Shown here: piece after piece, positions 25,938 to 33,309 of the stretch
Numbering within the stretch: the stretch's first letter is position 1
How the letters are laid out: each line of letters opens with the position of its first letter
DNA from: DATFDN01 sp035685165
GTDB taxonomy: Bacteria; Pseudomonadota; Alphaproteobacteria; Acetobacterales; Acetobacteraceae
Assembly: GCA_035685165.1 (NCBI GenBank)
Contig: DASRBI010000010.1
Coordinates: 124,001 to 188,000 of the forward strand
Length of the DNA: 64,000 nt
Reading direction: 5' to 3'
Notes under the pieces: generated by a model
Seen by the model: only the letters and a program-made list of their open reading frames with translations
Database searches by the model: none
Told to the model about the DNA's origin: nothing
Position numbers and translations under genes: made by a program

Positions 25938-26399
25938 ATGACGACGCGGCTATTCACCTCGCCGATGTTCCTCGGCTTCGACCACCTCGAGCAAATGCTC
26001 GAACGTGCGTCGAAGTCCTCGGCCGACGGCTATCCGCCGTACAACATCGAGCAAACCAGCGCGACGGGCCTGCGTATCACGCTCGCCGTGGCCGGTTTCA
26101 CGATGGCCGACCTGCAGATCACGCAGGAGGACAATCAGCTGGTGATCCGCGGCCGCCAGACCGACGACTCGCAGAACCGCGTGTTCCTCCACCGGGGGAT
26201 CGCCGCGCGGCAGTTCCAGCGGGCGTTCGTGCTGGCGGAAGGGATCGAGGTGCGAGGCGCCTGGCTCGACAACGGGCTCCTGCATATCGACCTCGCCCGG
26301 CCGCAGCCGGAACCGCGCGTCAAGACCATCCCTATCAACGGCCAGTCGGCTCACGCCGTGCCGGCGCAGGTCGTGAACGGGGAGGCCGCTCAAGACTGA
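25938..26399 (+). CDS. small heat shock protein, Hsp20 family
   Basis: This 153-residue IbpA-type protein has an alpha-crystallin domain at residues about 35-125 (PYNIEQTS, ITLAVAGFTMADLQI, VIRGRQ, FLHRGIAARQFQRAF, LDNGLLHIDLARP). The C-terminal oligomerisation motif is IPI. It holds unfolded proteins for refolding. The gene is followed by a DUF1150 gene, a pairing common in alphaproteobacteria. I could not identify a clear sigma-32 promoter or RNA thermometer in the 84-base leader. Confidence 0.94.
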   Translation: MTTRLFTSPMFLGFDHLEQMLERASKSSADGYPPYNIEQTSATGLRITLAVAGFTMADLQITQEDNQLVIRGRQTDDSQNRVFLHRGIAARQFQRAFVLAEGIEVRGAWLDNGLLHIDLARPQPEPRVKTIPINGQSAHAVPAQVVNGEAAQD

Positions 26400-26454
26400 G
26401 GCATCCGAACCTTTGACGGCCGGGGCCAGAACGGACCGGCACCAGGAGATGACG

Positions 26455-26712
26455 ATGAACACCAACGCTAACCAACCGGCGAACGAGAACAGCCAGGCGC
26501 GGGTCGCCTTCGACATCCGCCACCTGACCGTGGATCAGCTCGCGCAGCTCGGCCTTCAGCAGCTCGCTTACATTCGTCCGATCATCGTCAACGGTGAGAA
26601 GGGTTTCGCCATTCATGCCGCCGACGGCACGCCGATGGCGATAGCGGGCGACCGCGATGTGGCGGTGGCGGCGGTGCTCCAGCACGAGATGGTGCCGGCG
26701 TCGGTGCATTGA
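26455..26712 (+). CDS. DUF1150 family protein
   Basis: This 85-residue protein has the DUF1150 core (LTVDQLAQLGLQQLAYIRPI, FAIHAADGTPMAIAGDRDVA). The AGGAG at 26444-26448 is spaced correctly for ATG 26455 and touches the ATG at 26449, so 26455 is preferred. Function is unknown; its constant partner is the hsp20 gene 56 bases upstream. Confidence 0.88.
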   Translation: MNTNANQPANENSQARVAFDIRHLTVDQLAQLGLQQLAYIRPIIVNGEKGFAIHAADGTPMAIAGDRDVAVAAVLQHEMVPASVH

Positions 26713-26828
26713 TCGCGCGCCGCTCCCGGCCCCCGCCGGGCGAGCGCCCGCCGTTGACTCCGCAATTGAATTCATGGTTTCTCGCGGCACGGAACGGTTG
26801 CGGGCGTTCGTCCCGTGCGGCGGGTGAC

Positions 26829-27839
26829 ATGCAAAGCGAAGACGCCAGGCGGGAACTCTCTGAAGCCGTCGGGCGCTGGGGGCCGTGGACCGCCCATAAT
26901 ATTCGGCTCGCCGATGGCGTGTTTACGCTTGGCGAGCACATCGCGTCACCCAAGGTACGCCGGGTTCTGCAGGTGGTCGCGGATCTCGCCGGCAAGCCGC
27001 TCGACCGATTGCGGGTGCTCGACCTTGCCTGTCTCGAGGCGCAATACGCAATCGAGTTCGCCCTGCACGGCGCCCGCGTGACGGCGATTGAAGGGCGCCA
27101 GACGAACATAGAAAAGGCGCGGTTTGCCAAGCGCATTTTGCAGCTCGACGCCCTCGATCTGGTTCAGGGCGACGTGCGCGACCTGCATGTCGATCGGTAT
27201 GGACAGTTCGATGTCGTGCTGTGCCTCGGTATTCTGTATCACCTCGATGTGCCGGACGTGTTCGCGTTCCTCGAACGCATCGCCGCGTGCTCTTCGGGGC
27301 TGGCCGTGTTCGACACCTATGTGAGCCTCGCGCCGAAGCGGAGCTACGAATACAAGGGCCGCGAGTACTGGGGACGCGACATCCAGGAGCATACGCCGAA
27401 TGAAGATATCTCCGCTCGGAAAGCGAAGCTCTGGTCGTCGATCGACAACGCGAAAAGCGTCTGGCTCACCACCCCCACGCTGCTCAATCTTCTGACGCGG
27501 TTCGGCTTCACCTCGGCCTATGAATGTCATGTCCCGGTGGAGACCGGCAAGCCACTCGACCGGGTGACGATCGTCGCCATCAAGGGTCGTGCCATGGCGC
27601 TGCGGACCTGCCCGGCGACGAATGATCTGGCGGCGAACGAGTGTCCGGAGCGCGAGGTGCGCCTTCCCTCGCACCACCAGCGCCCGCTCGCGAACCTGCG
27701 GAAGTCGGCTACCCAGATGGTGCCTGCGCCGGTTCGCCGCTCGCTCAAGCGCGCGCTCGTCTCGGTGGGCGTGATGCGCCCTCCGCGCGAGGTGTGGCGT
27801 CAGCAGACCGGCACGGACGGCCGAGCGCCGGGAGAATAG
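26829..27839 (+). CDS. class I SAM-dependent methyltransferase
   Basis: This 336-residue protein has the SAM motif LRVLDLACLEAQYAIEFALHG, followed by VTAIEGRQTNIEKARFA, QGDVRDL and DVVLCLGILYHLDVPD. The usual glycine-rich loop (GxGxG) is replaced by ACLEAQ, a variant found in some uncharacterised methyltransferases. The basic C-terminus (residues about 285-336) is unlike the catalytic core. ATG 26829 gives the first recognisable domain start. It is convergent with the next gene with 2 bases between stops. Substrate unknown. Confidence 0.78.
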   Translation: MQSEDARRELSEAVGRWGPWTAHNIRLADGVFTLGEHIASPKVRRVLQVVADLAGKPLDRLRVLDLACLEAQYAIEFALHGARVTAIEGRQTNIEKARFAKRILQLDALDLVQGDVRDLHVDRYGQFDVVLCLGILYHLDVPDVFAFLERIAACSSGLAVFDTYVSLAPKRSYEYKGREYWGRDIQEHTPNEDISARKAKLWSSIDNAKSVWLTTPTLLNLLTRFGFTSAYECHVPVETGKPLDRVTIVAIKGRAMALRTCPATNDLAANECPEREVRLPSHHQRPLANLRKSATQMVPAPVRRSLKRALVSVGVMRPPREVWRQQTGTDGRAPGE

Positions 27840-27841
27840 CG

Positions 27842-28939
27842 TCAGCCGGTCCTGAACCGCGCGAAGGCCGCCTCGTCGAAGGCGAGGCCGAAGCCGGGCG
27901 CGTCGGTGAGCGCAATCTCGCCCTTTTCGATGGGCGGCACTTCGCGGAACAGTTTCACCATCCACGGCATGTACTCGACCGTCAGCCCGTTCGGGATGGC
28001 GGCGATCAGGTGGGCGTGGAACTCGGGTACCAGATGGCTCACCACGGGCAGATTGAATGCCTGCGCCATGGCGGCGACCTTTATCCAAGGCGTTACGCCG
28101 CCCACGCGCACGAGGTCGATCATCACCACATCGACCGAGCGCGCCTCGATCATGTGGCGGAAGGGCACGATTCCCCACAGATACTCGCCCCCGGCAATCG
28201 GCGTGGCGAGCGCCTGGGACACGCGTGCAAGGCCCGCGTAGTCATCGGCCGCCGTTACATCCTCCAGCCAGAAGAAGCCGATGTCTTCCAGCTTCCGTCC
28301 GATGTCGATCGCCTGCTCGGGACGCCATCTTTGGTTGATATCGCACATGAGCCGGATGTCGGGGCCAATCGCCTCGCGCACGATGCGCGCGCGGCGCAGC
28401 TCGTCGCTGATCGTCGGGCGGCCGGGCAAGGCAAGCTGCATCTTCATTTCGGTGAAGCCCTTGGCGAGCAGGCGCTTCGCAGCCGTTTCCGCCCTTTCGT
28501 CGGTCAGCCCCCGGCGCAGCGAGCCCGAGGCGTAGGTCGGCACGCGGTTACGCGTGCCGCCCAGGAGCTTCCACACTGGCTGACCGAGCGTCTTGCCCTT
28601 GATGTCCCATAGTGCAAGGTCGATTGCCGCGCAGGCGAGGGTGAAGATGCCGCCCGGATCCGAACCACCTGCGGCGTCGTGGAAGGCCGCGATCAGCGCC
28701 TCGGGGCGCAGCGGGTCCATTCCCGTCGCGACCTCGCACAGCGCCGCGACGGCTTCGCGCAGCGCCCGCGTCAGCCGCCCGGCGAAGAAGCTGAGCCCGA
28801 TGCCTTCGATCCCTTGGTCCGTCCGCAGCCGCAGCGTCACGATCGGGCGCATCGGGTCGCGCTCCGGGCTCGGGCTGTTGGCGAGCGGATCGTCTTCCGG
28901 GATGCTCAGCATGTCGGCCTGGAAGCCGGTGATCTTCAT
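27842..28939 (-). CDS. mandelate racemase / muconate lactonizing enzyme family protein
   Basis: This 365-residue enolase-superfamily protein has an N-terminal capping domain and a C-terminal barrel. Metal ligands are visible as CDINQRW, WLEDV and GGEYLWG. A likely Asp/His base pair lies in VVMIDLVRVGG and VVSHLVPEFHAH. The Lys-x-Lys motif of the MLE subgroup is KMQ here, so the second lysine is lost. The protein is probably a sugar-acid dehydratase or racemase, but the substrate is not predictable. The gene is divergent from an attenuator-like leader. Confidence 0.85.
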   Translation of the reverse strand: MKITGFQADMLSIPEDDPLANSPSPERDPMRPIVTLRLRTDQGIEGIGLSFFAGRLTRALREAVAALCEVATGMDPLRPEALIAAFHDAAGGSDPGGIFTLACAAIDLALWDIKGKTLGQPVWKLLGGTRNRVPTYASGSLRRGLTDERAETAAKRLLAKGFTEMKMQLALPGRPTISDELRRARIVREAIGPDIRLMCDINQRWRPEQAIDIGRKLEDIGFFWLEDVTAADDYAGLARVSQALATPIAGGEYLWGIVPFRHMIEARSVDVVMIDLVRVGGVTPWIKVAAMAQAFNLPVVSHLVPEFHAHLIAAIPNGLTVEYMPWMVKLFREVPPIEKGEIALTDAPGFGLAFDEAAFARFRTG

Positions 28940-28964
28940 GACGTTCCTCCCCCCATGCGCCGGC

Positions 28965-28991
28965 TTGCATCCGGCGCCGCGGCTCTATATG
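28965..28991 (+). promoter_or_regulatory. candidate promoter of the leader peptide transcript
   Basis: TTGCAT (28965-28970) and TATATG (28986-28991) are separated by 15 bases, a little short for a sigma-70 promoter. They lie just upstream of the leader ATG at 29000, so transcription would start at or within a few bases of that codon. Confidence 0.4.
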
Positions 28992-28999
28992 GATGCGCC

Positions 29000-29074
29000 A
29001 TGCGACCGATGACGCATCGCGCGAACCGATTTTGGTACCGCTGGTATAGTCCGGCGGCCCAGGTTCGCGCATAA
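29000..29074 (+). CDS. candidate leader peptide rich in Phe/Trp/Tyr codons
   Basis: This frame encodes a 24-residue peptide containing NRFWYRWYSP, with codons TTT TGG TAC CGC TGG TAT at 29030-29047. An internal ATG at 29009 would give 21 residues. Five aromatic residues among six, two of them tryptophan, are rare in random GC-rich DNA and typical of attenuator peptides. Mutually exclusive RNA stems and a terminator follow. No trp, phe or aro gene is next to it, so its target is unclear. Confidence 0.5.
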   Translation: MRPMTHRANRFWYRWYSPAAQVRA

Positions 29075-29115
29075 CGCGGAAAACCGAAAGCCGCCCCGCC
29101 AGGCGGCTTTCTTGT
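29038..29115 (+). promoter_or_regulatory. candidate transcription attenuator
   Basis: Segment 1 (CCGCTGG, 29038-29044, including the second Trp codon) can pair with segment 2 (CCGGCGG, 29051-29057) using one G-U pair. Segment 2 (GGCGGC, 29053-29058) can instead pair with segment 3 (GCCGCC, 29090-29095). Segment 3 pairs with segment 4 to form the terminator. A ribosome stalled on the Trp/Tyr codons would block segment 1, favour 2:3 and allow readthrough. This is the layout of trp-type attenuators. Confidence 0.5.
29087..29110. terminator. rho-independent terminator hairpin
   Basis: AAAGCCGCC (29087-29095) pairs perfectly with GGCGGCTTT (29102-29110) around a 6-base loop. It is followed by CTTGTT on the plus strand and by TCGGTTTT on the minus strand, so it could act in both directions. 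On the plus strand it is the terminator of the proposed attenuator. Confidence 0.7.
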
Positions 29116-29171
29116 TGGTCTTCCCTGCACGAACCCCGTTTGGCGAGGCGGCCCCCGAGAAGGAGGCCACG

Positions 29172-29339
29172 ATGTTCTCGCCGTTCGACTTCGATGTGTG
29201 CACCAGTCCCGAGGAGCAGGAGGAAGCCGCCAAACGCGCGGCGGAACGGGAATCCGCGCGCAATCGGCCGCCATCGCCTGCCCGACAGCCCCAGGCTACA
29301 CTGCCCGGCGACGAACGCCATCCCGCAGCAACCGAATAA
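29172..29339 (+). CDS. small acidic hypothetical protein
   Basis: This 55-residue protein starts MFSPFDFDVCTSPEEQEEAA and is followed by a charged, Pro/Arg-rich tail. An AAGGAGG ribosome-binding site ends 6 bases before the ATG, which supports real translation. It is the only gene downstream of the attenuator-like leader on that strand, and it ends 1 base before the 3' end of the convergent tRNA gene. I do not recognise the family. Confidence 0.5.
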   Translation: MFSPFDFDVCTSPEEQEEAAKRAAERESARNRPPSPARQPQATLPGDERHPAATE

Positions 29340-29340
29340 C

Positions 29341-29418
29341 TGGTCGGGGCGGCCGGATTCGAACCGGCGGCCTCGTGTACCCAAAACACGCGCGCTAACC
29401 AGGCTGCGCCACGCCCCG
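29341..29418 (-). tRNA. tRNA-Pro (anticodon TGG)
   Basis: The minus strand folds into a full cloverleaf. The acceptor stem is CGGGGCG/CGCCCCG, the anticodon stem is CGTGT/ACACG around the loop TTTGGGT, and the T arm is GCCGG-TTCGAAT-CCGGC. CCA is encoded at the 3' end. The anticodon TGG reads proline CCA/CCG codons. It lies 13 bases downstream of the phosphatase-like gene on the same strand. Confidence 0.96.
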
Positions 29419-29431
29419 ACGGCGGCGGAAC

Positions 29432-30274
29432 CTATGGACCGGCGGGCATCCCCGCAAGCGGCGGCGAAAGGAACGCCACCCGCTCCTCCTCCAGCACGGC
29501 GCAGGTGAGCGGCCCGCCGAGGCCGCTTCCCGTATCGACGCCGATCCGGTTCGCGCGCAGCTCCGGGCGAGGCGTGGCGTTGTGACCGTGCACGACGACG
29601 AAGCCGAAATCCTCCTCGCTGGCGAGGAAGGGCTGGCGGATCGCGATCAAATCCTCGGCGCTTTGCTGGCCGAGCGTGCGGCCCGGCCGCAGCCCCGCGT
29701 GGACGAACAGGTAGGTTCCGGCCCGCCACGAAAGCCGCAGCCGCCGCAGCAGCATCAGGTGCCGCCCCGGGATGCTCGCCGCCCATGCCGCGCGCGGCGT
29801 GTCGGGCGGCACACCCCAGCTCGCCAAACAGGCTCCGCCGCCGGCGTGCATCCAGTCGGTCGCGGCGGGACGGTCGCCTGCGAGCGCCTGGAGCAGCATG
29901 TGCTCGCTATCGCCCTTGAGGACGATGCGGCGCGGCGCGGCGGGCTCGGCACCGGCCACGAGATCGAGCACCCCCGCGCTGTCCGGCCCGGGGCCGATCA
30001 GCCCGCCGAGGAACACGAGGTAAGGCCGCGCCACGGGCCGGGCGCGGAGGTCGGCGGCGATCGCCACAAGCAGCGCGGCAAGCTCCGCCCGCGCGCCGCG
30101 GACGTCGCCCACCGCATAGACTCGTGCGCCCGGGGCGAGCCGTCCGGGGGCCGACCGAAAGCGCAGCGCGGCGGACTCAGCGGCCGCATCCGGCGCCGCC
30201 ACCCAAATGGGCACCGATGCCATGTCCAGGGCGACGCGCAACTGGGCTCGCGGCAGCCGGCGGCGGAGCGTCAT
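29432..30274 (-). CDS. PPP-family phosphatase-like protein with degenerate active site
   Basis: This 280-residue protein follows the serine/threonine phosphatase (calcineurin-like) layout but lacks most metal-binding residues. GDxHG is GDVRG (residues 56-60), GDxxDRGPDS is GGLIGPGPDS (90-99) and GNHE is GDSE (121-124). The later FVHAGL (190-195) and VVHGHN (227-232) motifs and DTG (248-250) are kept. The fold looks intact and the frame has no breaks. It may be a non-catalytic pseudophosphatase or use another mechanism. ATG at 30274 is assumed; a second ATG lies near residue 18. Confidence 0.75.
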   Translation of the reverse strand: MTLRRRLPRAQLRVALDMASVPIWVAAPDAAAESAALRFRSAPGRLAPGARVYAVGDVRGARAELAALLVAIAADLRARPVARPYLVFLGGLIGPGPDSAGVLDLVAGAEPAAPRRIVLKGDSEHMLLQALAGDRPAATDWMHAGGGACLASWGVPPDTPRAAWAASIPGRHLMLLRRLRLSWRAGTYLFVHAGLRPGRTLGQQSAEDLIAIRQPFLASEEDFGFVVVHGHNATPRPELRANRIGVDTGSGLGGPLTCAVLEEERVAFLSPPLAGMPAGP

Positions 30275-30329
30275 TGAGTTCCCGCCTCGCCCCGGCTTTT
30301 CCTCACCGAGAAGGCGCGTCCGTCGCTGA

Positions 30330-31247
30330 TCAGATCGCGTCCCAGCTATAGACGTCGCGCGTGCGCTCGAGCGGGGTCAGGCTCGTGCGGATCGCGGGTA
30401 GCAGATGGTCGCGCATCTTCTCCGGCGTCCAGCCGTCGCCGCGGTGCATGATACGGATCGGGCGCGGCTGGCAGTAGAGGTAGATTTCGTTCCCGCGCGC
30501 ACCGAGTATCTGACCGGAAATCTCCGCAGCCGCGTCCGAGGCAAGGAACGTCGCGAGCTGCGCCACCTGATCGGGCCGCGTGCGGTTCGCGCGCTCCTGC
30601 ATCTGCTCCTCGGTCATGCCTGGCACGGTCTCGATCATGCGGCTCCAGGCGTGCGGGCCGATGCAGTTGGAGCGGATCTTGTACCGCTGCATGTCCATCG
30701 CGATGTTGCGTGAAAGCCCGGCGATGCCGAGCTTCGCCGCGCCGTAGTTCACCTGCCCCACGCTGCCGATCAGGCCGGAGGTGGAGGTCATGTGCACGAA
30801 GGCGCCGGCCTCCTGCTTGCGGAAATGCGTCACTGCGGCGCGCGAGACATAGAAGGCGCCGTAAAGATGCACCTTCATCACCGCGTCGAACTCTTCAGGC
30901 GACATGTAGTGGAACATGCGGTCGCGCAGAATGCCCGCGTTGTTTACCACAATGTCGATACGCCCAAAATTATCGAGGGCGGCCTGAACGATGCGCTGCG
31001 CCGACTCCCACTCGGCGACCGAATCGGTGCTGACCACGGCCGAGCCGCGCCCGCGGCTTTGGTCGATCAAGCGCACCACTTCCTGCGCCGGAGTTTCGTC
31101 ATGGCCTTCGCCCGTCACCGCCGCGCCGACGTCGTTCACCACCACCTTGGCGCCGTGCTCGGCCATGCAAAGCGCGATGGCGCGGCCGATGCCGCGCCCG
31201 GCGCCGGTGACGACCGCGACTTTTCCCTCCAGAAGCTGCTCGGGCAT
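30330..31247 (-). CDS. SDR family oxidoreductase
   Basis: This 305-residue short-chain dehydrogenase has the cofactor motif TGAGRGIGRAIA, the NNAG motif (IVVNNAGILRDRM), the catalytic serine region HMTSTSGLIG and YGAAK. The sequence resembles the (3R)-hydroxyacyl-CoA dehydrogenase branch of peroxisomal multifunctional enzymes, including GILRDRMF. An extra C-terminal part of about 60 residues contains WTPEKMRDHLLPAI. ATG 31247 is chosen because the SDR domain starts there; the frame is open further upstream without similarity. Substrate unknown. Confidence 0.88.
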   Translation of the reverse strand: MPEQLLEGKVAVVTGAGRGIGRAIALCMAEHGAKVVVNDVGAAVTGEGHDETPAQEVVRLIDQSRGRGSAVVSTDSVAEWESAQRIVQAALDNFGRIDIVVNNAGILRDRMFHYMSPEEFDAVMKVHLYGAFYVSRAAVTHFRKQEAGAFVHMTSTSGLIGSVGQVNYGAAKLGIAGLSRNIAMDMQRYKIRSNCIGPHAWSRMIETVPGMTEEQMQERANRTRPDQVAQLATFLASDAAAEISGQILGARGNEIYLYCQPRPIRIMHRGDGWTPEKMRDHLLPAIRTSLTPLERTRDVYSWDAI

Positions 31248-31317
31248 CTGTTCCCCTCCCCCCGCTGCGATCGGGGGAAGGATGCGCTGGCGGGCTTGGC
31301 TTGTCACCCCGGCGCGG

Positions 31318-31669
31318 TCAGCTCCGGCTGAAGCGCGCGCTGCAGCGGCGCGCGGACTCGCGCGTGCCGGTGCCGCTATCGCCCGCGAAGCGAGCTTCAG
31401 CCGATTGGCGTAGGGCGTGCCGGGTTGCACCTGGCCATCGTGTACGCCGGGAAGCCGGTCAGGCCGCGCACCCCTGATTCGCCGAGCATCACACCAGCGG
31501 CCACGCGGGCGTCGAAGCTGTACGAAAAGCCAGCCGCGCCGTCGGGCGCTGTGGCGCAGATGAGCTCGACCTTCCACACGCCGTCGAACGGCCCGGCCGC
31601 GCCCACCGCGGTTGCGGCCCCGATCGGTCCCACGGCGATCAGGCACGGGATCGTAGCCACGCCATCCAT
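31318..31669 (-). pseudogene. frameshifted gene for a small secreted protein
   Basis: The 5' part encodes a signal-peptide-like start and a beta-rich segment (FDGVWKVELICATAPDGAAG, SYSFDARVAAGVMLGESG). After the proline-glycine turn the frame breaks. The next frame carries DGQVQPGTPYAN and a third carries AEARFAGDSGTGTRESARRC ending FSRS and a TGA. Together these pieces look like one alphaproteobacterial secreted-protein family with the pattern GTPYAY ... A-FEG-GTGTR ... C. At least two indels are needed, and the middle appears shortened. Confidence 0.6.
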
Positions 31670-31693
31670 TATGACCGTCTGACGCCGCTGCGG

Positions 31694-33220
31694 CTAATGC
31701 GTTGGGGCCGCACCTTTCGGCATCCGCGGCAGCAGCAGCGCCAACGGGAACACGCAGATGGCGGCGAGGCCGAGCAGCCAGAAGATATCGAGGAAGCTCA
31801 TTATCTGCGCCTGCGTCTGGACGGCATTGGCGATGGCGCCGAGTGCATGGCCGAAGCTGTAGCCATTATAGGGGGTGATCGAAGCGGCGAGTCGCTCGTG
31901 GTGGAACTGCGTCCGGTAGGACAGAAGCGTCTGAACGAACGAGACGCCGAAGCTGCCGCCCAGGTTCCGCATCAGATTGATCATCGCCGACGCCTGGTTG
32001 TTCGCGTTCGGTGGCACGCCGACATAGGCGACGGCGCTCAGCGGGATGAACAGGAACGGCAGGAACACCACCTGGACGATCCGCGCGTCCGACACCTGCC
32101 AGAACGAGATGTTGAGGTCGAGGCCGGACCAGCGGAACATCGCCCAGCCGCTGCCGATCAGCGCGGCGGCGATCAGCCATTTCGGCTGAATGAACCGGCC
32201 GGTGACAAGGCCGGATATCGGCATCACCACGATGGTCGCCACCCCGCCGAGGCCGAGCGTCATCCCCGCCTGATAGGCGCTGTAATCGAGCAGCTCCTGG
32301 GTCATCTGCGGCAGGAGCTGCGTCGTGCTGATGAGGATGAAACCGACCAGGAACATCAACAGGCAGGCGATGGTGAAACCGCGCGAGCGGCCGAACAGCC
32401 GCAGGTCGATGACCGGGCGCTCGACGACGAGCTCCCAAACGACGAGTGTGACGAGTGCGATTCCCGAGACCAGCGCGAGCGCGACGATGGTGCTGGAACC
32501 AAACCCGTCATCCACGTCGAAGCGGTCGAGCACGACCTGCAGCGTGCCGAATCCGAGCGCGACTAGCGCAAAGCCGACATAGTCGATGCGGAGGCCGCCG
32601 CGTCGCGCCTTATGCCGGTCCTCCTGCAAGGCCTTTGGCTCTACCACCAGCCGATTAACCAGAACGAGCGATAGCAGCCCGACCGGCAGGTTGATCAAGA
32701 ACACCCAGTGCCAGGAGGCCGCGTCGGTGATCCAGCCGCCGAGCACGGGCCCGGCGGCGGGCGCTGAGACGACGGTGAGGCCGTAAAGCGCGAAAGCCTG
32801 GGCGCGCTGGCGGATCGGGAACGTGTCGGCGAACATCGCCTGCTCGGTCGGGCCGAGCCCGCCGCCCCCCGCGCCCTGCACCAAGCGGGAGATCACCATC
32901 CAGGTGAGCGAGGTAGAGAGCGCGCATGATGCCGAAGCGGCGGTGAACACCGCGACACAGCTCATGTAAAACCGCTTGCGCCCGAGCACGGTGGCGAGCC
33001 AGCCGCTGATCGGTAGCACGATCGCGTTGGAGATCAGATAGCTCGTCAGGATCCAGGTGCTCTCGTCGTAGCTGATCGCGAGCGATCCCGCGATGTGGCG
33101 CAGCGCGACATTGACGATGGTGGTGTCGAGCACCTCCATGAAGGTTGCGATCGAGATCACCACGCCGATCAGCCATGGATTGCGGCGTCCGGCGGCGGAA
33201 CGGGGCAGCGGTTCAGGCAT
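31694..33220 (-). CDS. DHA2-type MFS drug efflux permease (EmrB/QacA family)
   Basis: This 508-residue protein has the 14-helix DHA2 layout. It shows motif A-like WLATVLGRKRFYM, the motif VVLDTTIVNVALRHI at the start (here EVLDTTIVNVALRHI) and GAGGGGLGPTEQAM. EmrB-type pumps export drugs or toxic compounds using the proton gradient with an EmrA adaptor and an outer-membrane channel. The adaptor gene lies 89 bases upstream; no TolC-type gene is nearby. Substrate unknown. Confidence 0.93.
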   Translation of the reverse strand: MPEPLPRSAAGRRNPWLIGVVISIATFMEVLDTTIVNVALRHIAGSLAISYDESTWILTSYLISNAIVLPISGWLATVLGRKRFYMSCVAVFTAASASCALSTSLTWMVISRLVQGAGGGGLGPTEQAMFADTFPIRQRAQAFALYGLTVVSAPAAGPVLGGWITDAASWHWVFLINLPVGLLSLVLVNRLVVEPKALQEDRHKARRGGLRIDYVGFALVALGFGTLQVVLDRFDVDDGFGSSTIVALALVSGIALVTLVVWELVVERPVIDLRLFGRSRGFTIACLLMFLVGFILISTTQLLPQMTQELLDYSAYQAGMTLGLGGVATIVVMPISGLVTGRFIQPKWLIAAALIGSGWAMFRWSGLDLNISFWQVSDARIVQVVFLPFLFIPLSAVAYVGVPPNANNQASAMINLMRNLGGSFGVSFVQTLLSYRTQFHHERLAASITPYNGYSFGHALGAIANAVQTQAQIMSFLDIFWLLGLAAICVFPLALLLPRMPKGAAPTH

Positions 33221-33250
33221 TACGCTGCCGGGCGGCGAAAGAATCCCCCG

Positions 33251-33282
33251 TCCCCTTGCGGGAGTGGGCCAGGGGAAGGGGA
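33251..33282. other. hairpin between the pump genes
   Basis: TCCCCTT (33251-33257) pairs with AAGGGGA (33276-33282), separated by TGCGGGAGTGGGCC-like sequence. It may lower expression of the permease relative to the adaptor, or be a small dispersed repeat. Nothing decides between these. Confidence 0.3.
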
Positions 33283-33309
33283 AGCTGCGGTTTTGCCGCC
33301 CCCCGCATC

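Noticed and set aside
29087..29110. Hairpin as only the terminator of the tRNA-Pro transcript
   Set aside because: It is 230 bases beyond the tRNA 3' end with a separate gene between, and segment 3 has an alternative partner in the leader, so attenuation explains it better, although dual use is possible.
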